Assembly: GCF_000142905.1 (NCBI RefSeq)
Contig: NW_013657674.1
Location: 581,851-631,277, forward strand
Length of the DNA stretch: 49,427 bases
Direction of reading: 5' to 3'
Source of the DNA: Thecamonas trahens ATCC 50062
Taxonomy: Eukaryota > Apusozoa > Apusomonadida > Apusomonadidae
The translations under genes were made by a program, and so were the position numbers. Below are positions 27,082-36,658 of the stretch, piece by piece (within the stretch, counting starts at the first letter, position 1; the number at the start of each line of letters is the position of its first letter). The notes below the pieces were generated by a model. The model had not been told where the DNA came from and did no database searches. It saw nothing but the letters and a program-made list of their open reading frames with translations.

Positions 27082-27793
27082 CCCAACCACCTCAACACAC
27101 CTCGTGACGTCCAAAAACGAACACACGCTCCAAGCCACCGCCCCCTTTCCTCCCTCTCCTCCTCCTCCTCCCCCCCCTCCCCCTTCTCTCCCCCCCCCCC
27201 CTTTCCTTCACCTCATCTCTTCCACTACAGTCCGTACAATGGCTGCCATCTCGACACCAAAGCTGAGAGAACAGGTTGGCAGAGGTGACTCGTTGGAGCC
27301 GCCGGCCGACTGGCCCGTCGGCTGCCCTCCTGGACTGCTGGCCGCATCCCTGGACCGTCGGCCACCCGGCCACTTTGCTTATCGGCACTTCACCTGGACC
27401 GATTGGCTCCTTGGCTGGATCAAGGCCAACCGGCTCATTAGCCAAGGGACTAGACTAGAGACGGGACGCGGTGGATTCAGGTCGGCTGCAAGCTGCTGGC
27501 TCAACAGCACATGGGCTCAATTCGGCCCAATCGACGGGCGCGGCGAGATCGTGGCGGAGCAGGCCACAGCCCAAGCTCACAGGCAAGCCCAGAAGCAAGC
27601 TCGAAGACCCAAAGCCTTGATCGAGCCACCCCCCTTATCCAGCCCCATCACCCTGGCTCGTCATCCCGCCGGCACCAAAGCCCATCCGTCCCAGCTACGA
27701 TTTCATTCGCCCCACGAATGGAAAGACAAGACACTCAGGGGACAGACGTCAACAAGAGCAATTGGTTGCACCTCACCCTCAGTCGGGGAGGAC
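27082..27793. other. C-rich divergent region upstream of the SAM-kinase gene
   Basis: About 710 nt. 27020-27210 is almost pure C/T on the + strand, with several C homopolymers. The kinase frame is open from 26747, but its composition does not look like protein before 27794. An alternative model would begin at ATG 27239 (MAAISTPKLREQ), splice at 27275 and rejoin at 27803 in phase 0; the donor GTTGGC is poor. Confidence 0.45.
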
Positions 27794-29626
27794 ATGTCAC
27801 AGGTGACCTCGCTGCGAGAGTGCACACCTGCCGACGTGGACAAGTATGTGTGTATTCCTGTGGACGAGCGCATCGCCATCCGCAAGTTTGTCGTCGACCG
27901 CAAGGGCCTGACCTGGGTCCGTGGCTCCGCCCTCTACCAGTTCACCAAGACCGAGCTGGTCCAGGTCTACAAGCGCATTGTGGCCAGGGATGATGTCTCG
28001 GGCGTGCTGTACGAAGGTGAGGCGCTGCGAGCTCTCCTCGGGTTCAGGACGGCTGACGGTGCAGAGATCAACGCTCTCAGGCTCAAGCCCAAGTCGTTTC
28101 CGGGCATCACCCTCTTCATCCAGAGCACTTCGGTCAATCGGGTGCTCTTGCCGGATACTACCATGCTCTACGAGGCCTCGCCTGAAGATCGCCAGACGCT
28201 CGGCTTCCGTCCGGCAGACGCGCTGGTCAATGCCAAGGAGCTCCGCGGCTCCCAGTCGCGCATGAAAGAGTTCTTGGCCACCGAAGGCGCGTCGTCGTCG
28301 CCGCCGCCACCGTCGCTCACACCACCACCGCCTTCGGGCACATTGCAGAGGAGTCCAATGCCAGCGGTTGCCGCGATGGGCCAGCCTCCGCCCAACACGC
28401 TGTATGCGGCGCCGGGCACGCCGCCGCCAGCTCCGCCGCTCCCGGCCAGCCTTGCCGCCGTTCCAGTCTCGGCGTGGTCGGTGGCAAATGTCGTCGAGTG
28501 GCTCGAGTGGCTCGGGCTCGGGAACAAGCTCGGAGCCGCCTTTGTCGCTGCTGACATTGACGGCGAGGTTCTAGCCGAGCTTACCGACGACGAGCTCCGC
28601 GACGAGCTCGGGTGCACGCTCGGCATGGCCAAGAAGCTGGCGCGGGCGCGAGTGGCGCTGTTCGGTGGCGGCTACGCCTCGCCGACACTGTCGTCTCCGC
28701 TGCCTGCGGGCGGTGCGTCCGAGGTGCTAAGTCCCGGCGATGCCGTCGAGTACGAACAACCGGCGTGGGAGATCCCCATGGCGGACCTGACCAAGATCGA
28801 GATGGTTGGCTCGGGCGCGTTCGGGCAGGTCTTCCGCGGCAAGTGGCGTGGCGCGCCGGTCGCCATCAAGATGCTCTCGATGCGGACGCTCGACGCGCAG
28901 CAGCTTGATGACTTTCGCCGCGAAGCCGCCATCATGACCCAGCTCGAGCACCCACACGTTGTGTCGATGATGGGCATCTCATCGCAGCCACCTGACTTGG
29001 CCATTATTGTCGAGTTCTGTCCCGGCGGCTCGCTCGACAAGTATCTATTTGATCCGTCCATCGAACTCTCCGACTGGCACAAGCTCAAGCTCGTCCGTGG
29101 CATTGCCGCCGGCATGACGTACCTCACGTCGGCCGGCGTTGTCCACCGCGACCTTGCCGCCCGCAACATCCTCGTCACCGAGGACGGCGAGGCCAAGATC
29201 TCCGACTTTGGCATGTCGCGTGCAGACCTTATGCCCAAGAACACCACAGAGTCGGCAGTTGGCCCGCTCAAGTGGATGGCGCCAGAGGCACTCGCCCGCT
29301 CGTACTCGGAGAAGACCGATGTGTGGGCGTTCGGCGTCACCCTCTGGGAGATTGTCAACCGCTCGCTCCCGTTCCCAGAGCTGAACAACATCGAAGTCGC
29401 GGCCGGCGTTCTCCACAACGGCCTCCGCCTGCCAATCTACCCGGACACACTCCCCGAGTGGTCCGCCATCATGGTCGCTTGCTGGGCCCAGGATCCCGCC
29501 GCCCGCCCTTCCTTTGCCCAGATCTCCGAACACGTCGAGTCGCTGTGGGCAGCCGCCGCCCCCGCGCCGGTACCTAAGCCTGCACCCGAGCCTGCGCCCG
29601 AGGCTGCACCGACGTCATCGGCCTAG
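27794..29626 (+). CDS. SAM-domain protein kinase with tyrosine-kinase-type catalytic loop
   Basis: 610 aa from ATG 27794. Seen: an N-terminal domain of unknown family (1-165), a Pro-rich linker, a SAM domain (about 225-290; SAWSVANVVEWLEWLGLG ... TDDELRDELGC), then a complete kinase domain (about 332-590): glycine loop GSGAFGQVF, VAIK Lys359, HRDLAARN with catalytic Asp453, DFG Asp471, PLKWMAPEAL, DVWAFGVTLWEI and a conserved Arg in RPSF. HRDLAARN and PLKW-APE are hallmarks of the tyrosine-kinase group, whereas TKL kinases usually have HRDLKxxN, so it may phosphorylate tyrosine. There is no transmembrane segment. The C-terminal tail is a Pro-Ala-Glu repeat. Active by residues; specificity is inferred. 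Confidence 0.92.
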   Translation: MSQVTSLRECTPADVDKYVCIPVDERIAIRKFVVDRKGLTWVRGSALYQFTKTELVQVYKRIVARDDVSGVLYEGEALRALLGFRTADGAEINALRLKPKSFPGITLFIQSTSVNRVLLPDTTMLYEASPEDRQTLGFRPADALVNAKELRGSQSRMKEFLATEGASSSPPPPSLTPPPPSGTLQRSPMPAVAAMGQPPPNTLYAAPGTPPPAPPLPASLAAVPVSAWSVANVVEWLEWLGLGNKLGAAFVAADIDGEVLAELTDDELRDELGCTLGMAKKLARARVALFGGGYASPTLSSPLPAGGASEVLSPGDAVEYEQPAWEIPMADLTKIEMVGSGAFGQVFRGKWRGAPVAIKMLSMRTLDAQQLDDFRREAAIMTQLEHPHVVSMMGISSQPPDLAIIVEFCPGGSLDKYLFDPSIELSDWHKLKLVRGIAAGMTYLTSAGVVHRDLAARNILVTEDGEAKISDFGMSRADLMPKNTTESAVGPLKWMAPEALARSYSEKTDVWAFGVTLWEIVNRSLPFPELNNIEVAAGVLHNGLRLPIYPDTLPEWSAIMVACWAQDPAARPSFAQISEHVESLWAAAAPAPVPKPAPEPAPEAAPTSSA

Positions 29627-29636
29627 CGATAAAAGA
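29627..29636 (+). promoter_or_regulatory. TATA-like CGATAAAAGA upstream of the first BAHD gene
   Basis: It lies immediately after the kinase stop codon, 107 nt before the ATG of the first acyltransferase. Nearly the same word, CGATAAAAAG, occurs at 31104-31113 before the second gene. A core promoter role is inferred from recurrence and position. Confidence 0.35.
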
Positions 29637-29742
29637 TGTGATGCGCAGCCGGTGGCTCTCGCGCGACACGTGCTGTCAGCGCACTCTTCTTGCTCCACTC
29701 GCTGTCAAGACCACTTCTCCGCGCGCCATCTCCACGCTCCCC

Positions 29743-31083
29743 ATGGCTGCCCATCCCCGCACCCTCCCCATCCCGGGCAAGTATGTTCTGTCGTCGGTCG
29801 ACAACCTCATGCCGCCAGTCTATGTGCCTGTTGTGTGGAGCTATGTCGCGCCCGAGGCGGTGACCGAGCCGAGCTGGAGTGAGGCAACACTGCCTGGCCT
29901 GCGCACCTCGTTCGAAGCCACGGTCCGCGAGTTCTTCCCGCTCCTCAACCATCCGCTGCGGCACGCAGACGACATCGGCTTTTATGTTGCTACCGACGAC
30001 GATGCGCTACCGGCGCTGTTCCAGGTCGGCGAGCGGGTGGCTGGGGCTGCGGTGCCGGAAGTGGGCGAGGCGACGGGCGAATGGATGCCGCCGCGATCGA
30101 GCTACGCACCGCACGATCCCGAGAACGATGCCATCGGCACAGAGCACGGCGAGCGGAGTATGCTGGTCCGTGTCACGCCGATGAGCAACGGAGTGTGTAT
30201 TTTTGCCGCTTTTCACCACTCCGTGGTCGACGCTGGCTCGATAGTGGCGTTCATGGCCGCGTGGTCGGTGGTGGCAGAGGAAGGGCTCGAGGCCGCGCGC
30301 GCAAAGGTCAGTATGACTGACGATCGCAGCCTGCTCCGCGGCAAGGCCAGCGAGACGGAGCTTGCTTTGCCGATAACCTGTGGCCAGGCTATCCCAATCG
30401 AGTACCTTCCCCAAGCAGAGCTGAATGCGCTGGCACAGACGACACCGGCGCCCGAGCTCCTGCGCAAGCGGTACACGCGAGCCCAGATCGACGCAGCCAA
30501 GAGTGCACAAGCCGAGGGCGACTTTGTGCCGACTGCCAACGAGGTGGTGTGCACCGACGTGCTCAAGACCGTGGCGGCGCGGCTGGACGCCGATGCCGAG
30601 TTTGCGCTGCAGTTTCCGGCCAACTTGCGCGGGCGATACCACAGTCTCCCTGCCGACTACTTTGGCGCCGCGGTGCTGATGTGCATCACCAAGGGCTGGA
30701 GGGCGGGTGAAATTGTCGACATGCCAGCAGTAGACGTGGCGCGGGCGATGCGGGCGGCCAAGGCCGCGCACACCAGCGAGGCTCACATCCAGACTGTGCT
30801 CGACTGGGAGGCGAGCCGGCCGTCCAAGCCACGGGTCTTTGTCGAGGCCGATGGCCATCATCTTGCGCTCACCAACTGGACAAGCTTTGAGTTTTATGAC
30901 ATCACTCTTGGCCTTGGCCAGCCATCGCTTGTCATTGTCGGCTACGCAATGTGGATCCCGTTCCTCGGCTATCTCCTGCCGTGCGAGCCATCAGCCGGGC
31001 GCGCGATCGATGTCATTGTCTCGCTCCCGCCGCGGTCAGACAAGGCGAGGCAAGAGCCCAACGAGCTTTCCATGTGCTCATAG
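29743..31083 (+). CDS. BAHD-type acyltransferase, tandem copy 1
   Basis: 446 aa from ATG 29743 (MAAHPRTLPIPGKY); the frame is open from 29638 but the upstream part is not conserved in the copies. Predicted to transfer an acyl group from acyl-CoA to an alcohol or amine. Seen: catalytic HxxxD as His159-S-V-V-Asp163 in FHHSVVDAGS, the NWTSFEFYD stretch typical of the second half, and a degenerate form of the structural DFGWG motif (TLGLG, with Thr for Asp). Length is that of plant HCT and fungal trichothecene acetyltransferases (PF02458). First of three head-to-tail copies. Substrate unknown. Confidence 0.88.
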   Translation: MAAHPRTLPIPGKYVLSSVDNLMPPVYVPVVWSYVAPEAVTEPSWSEATLPGLRTSFEATVREFFPLLNHPLRHADDIGFYVATDDDALPALFQVGERVAGAAVPEVGEATGEWMPPRSSYAPHDPENDAIGTEHGERSMLVRVTPMSNGVCIFAAFHHSVVDAGSIVAFMAAWSVVAEEGLEAARAKVSMTDDRSLLRGKASETELALPITCGQAIPIEYLPQAELNALAQTTPAPELLRKRYTRAQIDAAKSAQAEGDFVPTANEVVCTDVLKTVAARLDADAEFALQFPANLRGRYHSLPADYFGAAVLMCITKGWRAGEIVDMPAVDVARAMRAAKAAHTSEAHIQTVLDWEASRPSKPRVFVEADGHHLALTNWTSFEFYDITLGLGQPSLVIVGYAMWIPFLGYLLPCEPSAGRAIDVIVSLPPRSDKARQEPNELSMCS

Positions 31084-31103
31084 CCATCGGACAATCGAAC
31101 ATT

Positions 31104-31113
31104 CGATAAAAAG
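31104..31113 (+). promoter_or_regulatory. TATA-like CGATAAAAAG upstream of the second BAHD gene
   Basis: Shares CGATAAAA with the element before copy 1, 139 nt ahead of the copy 2 ATG. Copy 3 has only an inverted GCATAAAAG-like word (complement near 32571-32579). Confidence 0.35.
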
Positions 31114-31251
31114 GAGTTGGCGAGTGTGGTTGAGCAGAGCTGCGCCGAGTAGAGATGACCCGGCGAGTCGCCGTGACAAGACCAGACCTCGGCAGCGCGG
31201 CCAGAGCGGTGGGCAAGGCTATATGCATTCCACTCAATAGCAGTTGGGACC

Positions 31252-32538
31252 ATGTACCAACTCTCAACGTTGGACAAGCTCATGCCACCGGTGTATGTGC
31301 CTGTGGTGTGGAGCTATGCTGCGGACGAGGCAGCGGCCGAGCCGAGATGGAGCGAGGAGACGGTGCCGGCTCTGCGCGACTCGTTCGAGGCCACGGTCCG
31401 AGAGTTCTTCCCGATCTTCAACCATCCTGTGCGACACGACGAGAAGAGCGGAATGATACTCGCGACCAATGACGATGCGCTGCCGGCTCTGTTCCAGGTC
31501 GGCGAGCGAGTGACTGAAGCAGCGGTGCCGGAGGCTGGCACGCCCGCGGGCGAGTGGCGGCCGCCGCGATCAAGCTACGCACCGCACGATCCCGAGAATG
31601 ATGCCATCGGCGCAGAGCATGGCGAGCGGAGTCTGCTTGTCCGAGTCACGCCAGTGAGCAACGGGGTTTGCGTCCTGGCTTCGTTCCATCACTCAGTGGT
31701 TGACGCCGGCTCGATGGTGGCGTTCATGATGGCATGGTCGGCAGTGGCGGAGGAAGGGCTCGAGGCCGCGCGCGATAAGATCGAGGTTGTGATGGAGCCG
31801 AGCCTGCTCCAGGGCGAGGCTGATGCTGCGCCAAGCAGCACGCCGCGGACATGCCGCAATCTCATTCCGATGCCATACATGACAACCCGCGATCTGGATG
31901 CATGGGCAAGCACTCTTCCCGAGCCGGCGCTGCTGCGCAAGCGGTTCACCCGCGCCGCCCTCGAGGCGACGCGCGAGGCAGGGCGGACTGCTGGTTTTGT
32001 GCCGACCTCGCACGAGATGGTGTGCGCCGAAGTGATGCGGGAGGCGGCCAAGTACCAGGCTCAAGACATGCCGTTCTCGCTACAGTTCCCAGCTAATCTC
32101 CGAGGACGCTACCGCAATCTGCCGGACGCGTACTTTGGCTCTGCTGTCGTGCTCTGTGTCACCGAGCCGATGCCGGCCGGAAGCGTGGCCAAGGCTGATG
32201 TTGCGGTGCTTGCGCCGATGATCCGTGCTGCCAAGGAGCGATGGACAAGCAGCGCCGAGGTCGATGCTGTGCTCGGATGGGAGGTGGCGCGAGACGTCCG
32301 CCCGCGGCACTTTCCCGAGTCTGATGGCGCTCACATGGTTCTGACCAACTGGACAAGCTTCCCGTTTTTTGCTGTTACCCTCACCCTCGGCACGCCCGTC
32401 CACGTTGCGCCCGCGTACACGATGTGGGTCCCCAATCTCGGCCACATCCTCGCCACCGCGCCGTCGACCGATCGCGCCGCAGACGTCATATTTTGCCTTC
32501 CAGAGCCGGTACAGGCCAACTCCGAGACGGCGCCGTAG
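31252..32538 (+). CDS. BAHD-type acyltransferase, tandem copy 2
   Basis: 428 aa. Same layout as copy 1: MYQLSTLDKLMPPVYVPVVWSY start, HxxxD in FHHSVVDAGSMVAF, LQFPANLRGRYRNLP, NWTSFPFFAVTLTLGTP near the end. It is the most diverged of the three, with an acceptor-side middle (about residues 190-270) unlike the others. The DFGWG position reads TLTLG. Catalytic residues are intact. It lies 168 nt after copy 1; each gene probably has its own promoter. Confidence 0.88.
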   Translation: MYQLSTLDKLMPPVYVPVVWSYAADEAAAEPRWSEETVPALRDSFEATVREFFPIFNHPVRHDEKSGMILATNDDALPALFQVGERVTEAAVPEAGTPAGEWRPPRSSYAPHDPENDAIGAEHGERSLLVRVTPVSNGVCVLASFHHSVVDAGSMVAFMMAWSAVAEEGLEAARDKIEVVMEPSLLQGEADAAPSSTPRTCRNLIPMPYMTTRDLDAWASTLPEPALLRKRFTRAALEATREAGRTAGFVPTSHEMVCAEVMREAAKYQAQDMPFSLQFPANLRGRYRNLPDAYFGSAVVLCVTEPMPAGSVAKADVAVLAPMIRAAKERWTSSAEVDAVLGWEVARDVRPRHFPESDGAHMVLTNWTSFPFFAVTLTLGTPVHVAPAYTMWVPNLGHILATAPSTDRAADVIFCLPEPVQANSETAP

Positions 32539-32683
32539 CGTGTAGACACACAGCAGCCTCTCACTGTGGCTTTTATGCTCCGTCGCGGTTGGTGGAAAGC
32601 GCCACACGTTGAACATTGCATGCGCATCAGCGCGCGCACGTATTGCGTTGCACCTGTCGCCGCTTTCCGGAAACCGTTAGCAC

Positions 32684-33982
32684 ATGGCCGCAGCTCCAAC
32701 CGGCCCCACACGCCATGCTCTCTCGTCGGTCGACAACATCATGCCTGCAGCATACATAAACGTGGTATGGAGCTATGTCGCGCCCGAGGCGGCGGCCGAG
32801 CCAAGCTGGAGTGAGGCAACACTGCCTGGCCTGCGCACCTCGTTCGAAGCCACGGTCCGCGAGTTCTTCCCGCTCCTCAACCATCCGCTGCGGCACGCAG
32901 ACGACATCGGCTTTTATGTTGCTACCGACGACGATGCGCTGCCGGCGCTGTTCCAGGTCGGCGAGCGGGTGGCTGGGGCTGCGGTGCCGGAAGTGGGCGA
33001 GGCGACGGGCGAATGGATGCCGCCGCGATCGAGCTACGCACCGCACGATCCCGAGAACGATGCCATCGGCACAGAGCACGGCGAGCGGAGTATGCTGGTC
33101 CGTGTCACGCCGGTGAGCAACGGGATTTGCGTCCTGGCTTCGTTCCACCACTCGATGGCCGACGCTAGCGCAATGGTGGCGTTCATGGTCGCGTGGTCGA
33201 TGGTGGCGGAGGAAGGGCTCGAGGCTGCGCGCGCACAAGTCGACGTCGTCCACGACCGCAGCCTGCTCCGCGGCAAAGCGAGCAAGGCGGAGCAAGCACC
33301 ACCGGCCAACTGCGGCAAGGCCATTCCTTTTCCGTATGCGACAACGGCAGCTCTCGAAGCGATGGCGAGCACAGTACGCGCGCCTGAGCTCCTGCGCAAG
33401 CGGTACACGCGAGCTCAGATCGACACAGCCAAGAGTGCACAAGCCGAGGGCGACTTTGTGCCGACTGCCAACGAGGTGGTTTGCGCGGATGTGCTCAAGA
33501 CCGCAGCGGGACGATTGGACGGCGACACCAAGCTGGACCTACAGTTTCCGGCCAACTTGCGCGGGCGATACCACAGTCTCCCGGCAGGCTACTTTGGCAA
33601 CGCCGTGTTGCCATGCGTCACACAAGCTTGGCAGGCTGCAGCACTCATCGCTGCCGACGATGTGACTCTTGGCCGGGCGGTCCGCGCCGCCAAGGAGACG
33701 TTTACTCGGGTGGCGGCGGTCGATGCGGTCCTCGCCTGGGAGGCGTCGCGGGTGACCAAACCTCGCCACTACATCGAGGCTGCTGGCGAGCACGTCATTG
33801 TCACCAACTGGTCGACGTTTCCATTTTACTCGGTCACGCTTGGTCTCGACATGCCGGCGTACGTCATGCCCGTGACAACGATGTGGTTCCCTCTGCTCGG
33901 CTTTGTCATGCCGTCGCCGCCGTCGTTGCCGCGCGGGCTCGATCTGATCATGGCTCTTCCTCAGCGTGGCACGATCTCTTAA
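32684..33982 (+). CDS. BAHD-type acyltransferase, tandem copy 3
   Basis: 432 aa. HxxxD is kept as H-S-M-A-D in FHHSMADASAMVAF; the last motif reads TLGLD. Residues about 30-146 are nearly identical to copy 1 at DNA level, while the following 40 nt match copy 2, so the gene is a mosaic. Another copy-1-like block covers the KRYTRAQID ... GDFVPTANEVV region. Predicted active acyltransferase with a substrate pocket differing from copy 1 in the non-converted stretches. Confidence 0.88.
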   Translation: MAAAPTGPTRHALSSVDNIMPAAYINVVWSYVAPEAAAEPSWSEATLPGLRTSFEATVREFFPLLNHPLRHADDIGFYVATDDDALPALFQVGERVAGAAVPEVGEATGEWMPPRSSYAPHDPENDAIGTEHGERSMLVRVTPVSNGICVLASFHHSMADASAMVAFMVAWSMVAEEGLEAARAQVDVVHDRSLLRGKASKAEQAPPANCGKAIPFPYATTAALEAMASTVRAPELLRKRYTRAQIDTAKSAQAEGDFVPTANEVVCADVLKTAAGRLDGDTKLDLQFPANLRGRYHSLPAGYFGNAVLPCVTQAWQAAALIAADDVTLGRAVRAAKETFTRVAAVDAVLAWEASRVTKPRHYIEAAGEHVIVTNWSTFPFYSVTLGLDMPAYVMPVTTMWFPLLGFVMPSPPSLPRGLDLIMALPQRGTIS

Positions 33983-34130
33983 AGTCCATGGCAAACACGC
34001 TTCATCACATCTCCCTCCCACGAACTCGTGCACTTGACCTCACGCCAACAAACGGCGAGTGCCCGGAGGGCGGTGGCGCGAAGCGACGTGACTCGCGACA
34101 GACACCACTGCACTCGGGGCTCGGGGAGCA

Positions 34131-35931
34131 ATGGAGGAGCTCACGCTCAAGAAGGCCGAGCTAAAGGCACAAATCCGGCGCCTCAAGGTACGTACACGTA
34201 TCTATGCTCTTCCTCTCCCCCTCCCCCATGCGTATCCCCAATGAGAGTGCGGGTGAGACAGCGCGCGGTCTGTTCTCGGCTGGCTGTTCCGCGAGTTTTT
34301 GGGCAAAGAGCCACGCGGGGCGGGGAAAGGCACTTTGGCGGGCCAGGGGCGACTTGCACATCGGGCAGATGGGATAGCGACTGACAGGGTGTTTGGACAT
34401 GTCTATGTATGTATGTATGTATGTATGTTGTGTGTTTGTGTTTGTGGGTGTGCAGGAGGAGGGTGCCGAGCCGGAAAGGATTGCGCCAGTGTTTGAAGAG
34501 TACAAGGCGGTGTCGGCGGCGCTGAAGGAGAAGGAGGCTGCGGCTGGAGCTGCGGCTGCAGCTGCTGCTGCTACTGTTGCTGCTCCATCTGCCATTGGTG
34601 GCGCGGCAGCAGGTGCCGCCTCTGGCGCGGCGGCGACACCAGCGAGAGGTGCTGATCAGGGTGCCATGAGCCGAGAGGACGCCGAGGCGCGCAAGTCGTT
34701 CCTCAAGGGCGAGATCAAGCGCGGCAAGGCCGAGGGCTGGGATCCGGCCCGAGTCAAGGTGCTCTACGACGAGTACGTGGCGCTCAAGTCTGGGCTCGAG
34801 TCGGGCCAGTTTGAAGCGGGTGGCAGCAGGCCAGCGGGCGAGGCTGCAGCGGGAACTGCGGCTGTGCTTAGGGCGGGACCTGGTTTTACGCTCGACGAGG
34901 TGGTCATGCTCAAGGACGAGGCCAAGCGGCGGGTGAAGGATATCAAGACCAGCGCGCCGAGCGATACCGAGGCGCTGCGTGAAGTGTACGAGCTCTACAC
35001 GGCACTCAAGGCCGACATCGAGGCCTACCCGCAGATTTCCGACGCAGCGGGGCGGATGAAGGCGCTGATGGGCGGGAAGGGCGCAAACGATGGCAGGGCA
35101 TCGGCCGGGACGCGCAAGGTTGCGGTAGCACCGGAGGCGCCGACACCGATGGCTGCGCCGACGACGACGCAGCCTGCGGTGAGTGCGGGCGAGGCGGCGC
35201 GGCTTGGCGAACAGATGTGGGCGGCGGCTAAGAAGGGCGACGCCATTCTTGTGCAGGAGCTGATCGAGGCCGGGGCAGAGGTCAACACGACGATGGAAAA
35301 TGGAGCGAGCGGCCTGGTGGTGGCGGCACTGCGTGGCCACTACGGAGTCGCCAAGGTGCTGACGGCTGCCGGTGCGGACGTGGAGGCGCAGGCACAGGGT
35401 GCGAGCCCGCTGTATTGCGCGGTGCAGAACGGGCACGTCGAAGTGGCCAAGGTGCTGCTCAATGGCGGAGCGTCGCCCAACTCGGTCAACACGACGGCGG
35501 CAGTGACGCCTCTGTGGATGGCGGCGTACATGGGCGATACGGAGATGGTCAAAATTCTACTGGACGCCGGAGCCGACGTGCACGTGGCCAAGCCGCAGGG
35601 AGGCATCACGCCGCTGTCGATTGCAGTCGAGCGCGGCAAGCTCAAGTGCGTGGAGCAGCTCATTGCGGCAGGCGCGGACGTTGAGGCGCGTGACGCTGAC
35701 GGGTTTACCTGCCTCTGCGTCGCCTCGCAGCATCAGAACCTGGCCATCGTCGACGCCCTCATTGGCGCGGGCGCCGACCTCAACGCGACGACGGCGTCGG
35801 GCGATGCGCCGATCGACATTGCCGCCACCTGCGGCTTTGCACACACTGTCGACCGCCTCATCGACGCCGGAGTCCCGTTCCGCAACAACAAGAATGTCCA
35901 GGAGCTGGACCGCCTCCGCGATCTGCAGTAG
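34131..35931 (+). CDS. Protein with three WHEP-like helical hairpins and ankyrin repeats
   Basis: Join 34131-34187 and 34456-35931 (donor AAG|GTACGT, acceptor GTGCAG|GAG, 268-nt intron with a TATG microsatellite); 510 aa. Exon 1 (MEELTLKKAELKAQIRRLK) completes the first of three related roughly 42-residue modules: about 4-45, 91-134 and 163-206. Each has the pattern hydrophobic-K-x-x-IRRLK-x-EG...L-x-x-EY-x-ALK. This resembles the WHEP-TRS hairpin found in aminoacyl-tRNA synthetases (LVRKLKxxKAxKxEV...LLxLK), which binds RNA or protein. Ala-rich linkers separate them. Residues 270-490 are about six ankyrin repeats (LIEAGAEVN, LLNGGASPN, LLDAGADVH, LIAAGADVE, LIGAGADLN, LIDAGVPF). Function unknown; the WHEP link is a pattern-level inference. 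Splicing is well supported because it restores the first module. Confidence 0.85.
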
Positions 35932-35983
35932 CCAGTAGCCAGCCGTTTGTCTTGGTCGAGCACAAATGAAGACTAAACAGCGC

Positions 35984-36658
35984 TCAGGCCGCGTCTTCCT
36001 GGAGGGCGCGGACGGCGGCGAGGTTCTCGAAGAACTCGGGGTCAGCCAGAACGCCGCCGGCCGCCGCAATCTTGGCGTGGATGCTGGCCAACCACTCGGC
36101 CTCGCGGGCCTGGCCAGCCGGGTCGTCCAGTGCGCTTGTCTTGCCCATGGTCCAGTCCAGGGCGGCCGAAGTCGACGGCTTGGCGACCTGATTGATGTCG
36201 AGTTCGTCGTGTTCGGCGTAGTGGGCAAGGAAGACGTCGATCGACTCGGCGCGAGCGTCGAGTAAGTCCCATTCCTCCTTCGTTCCCTCGAGCATGCCGG
36301 CGTACTTGAGGACGTCCATGAGCGGCGTGGTGCCGTCTTCGCCACGGCAGGCGCTGGCGTCGGCGCCGGCCTCGAGGAGCATCTTGATGGGCCCAGGCTG
36401 CCCGTTGCGCGCCGCCTCGTGGAGCGGCGAGAGGCCGCGCTCGTCCAGCGCGTTGACGTTGGCGCCGGCGTCGATGAGCAGCTTCATCACCTTGACCGCG
36501 TTATTGCGTGCCGCAAAGTGCAGGACCGAGGCGTCATATAGCTCGGGGTATGTCGTTGTGGCCACCGCCGGGTCAGCCTCCAGCGCCTTGGCAATGTGCT
36601 TGGCGTCGTCGTTCTCCACCAGCTTGCGGAGCTTGTCCTTGGTCATGTTGGCACCCAT
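35984..36658 (-). CDS. Small ankyrin-repeat protein
   Basis: 224 aa from ATG 36658 (MGANMTKDKLRKLVEN). Three to four ankyrin repeats at about 10-140 (SVLHFAARNNAVKVMKLLIDAGANVN; GLSPLHEAARNGQPGPIKMLLEAGADAS; GTTPLMDVLKYAG). These are followed by a C-terminal helical region (SALDWTMGKTSALDD..., ending RALQEDAA) with no known family. Probably a soluble protein-binding adaptor. It converges on the WHEP-ankyrin gene with 52 nt between stops, but the repeats are not close copies of that protein, so I see no recent duplication. Confidence 0.85.
   Translation of the reverse strand: MGANMTKDKLRKLVENDDAKHIAKALEADPAVATTTYPELYDASVLHFAARNNAVKVMKLLIDAGANVNALDERGLSPLHEAARNGQPGPIKMLLEAGADASACRGEDGTTPLMDVLKYAGMLEGTKEEWDLLDARAESIDVFLAHYAEHDELDINQVAKPSTSAALDWTMGKTSALDDPAGQAREAEWLASIHAKIAAAGGVLADPEFFENLAAVRALQEDAA

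Noticed and set aside
35984-36658. Recent inverted duplication between the two neighbouring ankyrin genes
   Set aside because: Beyond the generic ankyrin consensus the DNA and flanking domains do not match.
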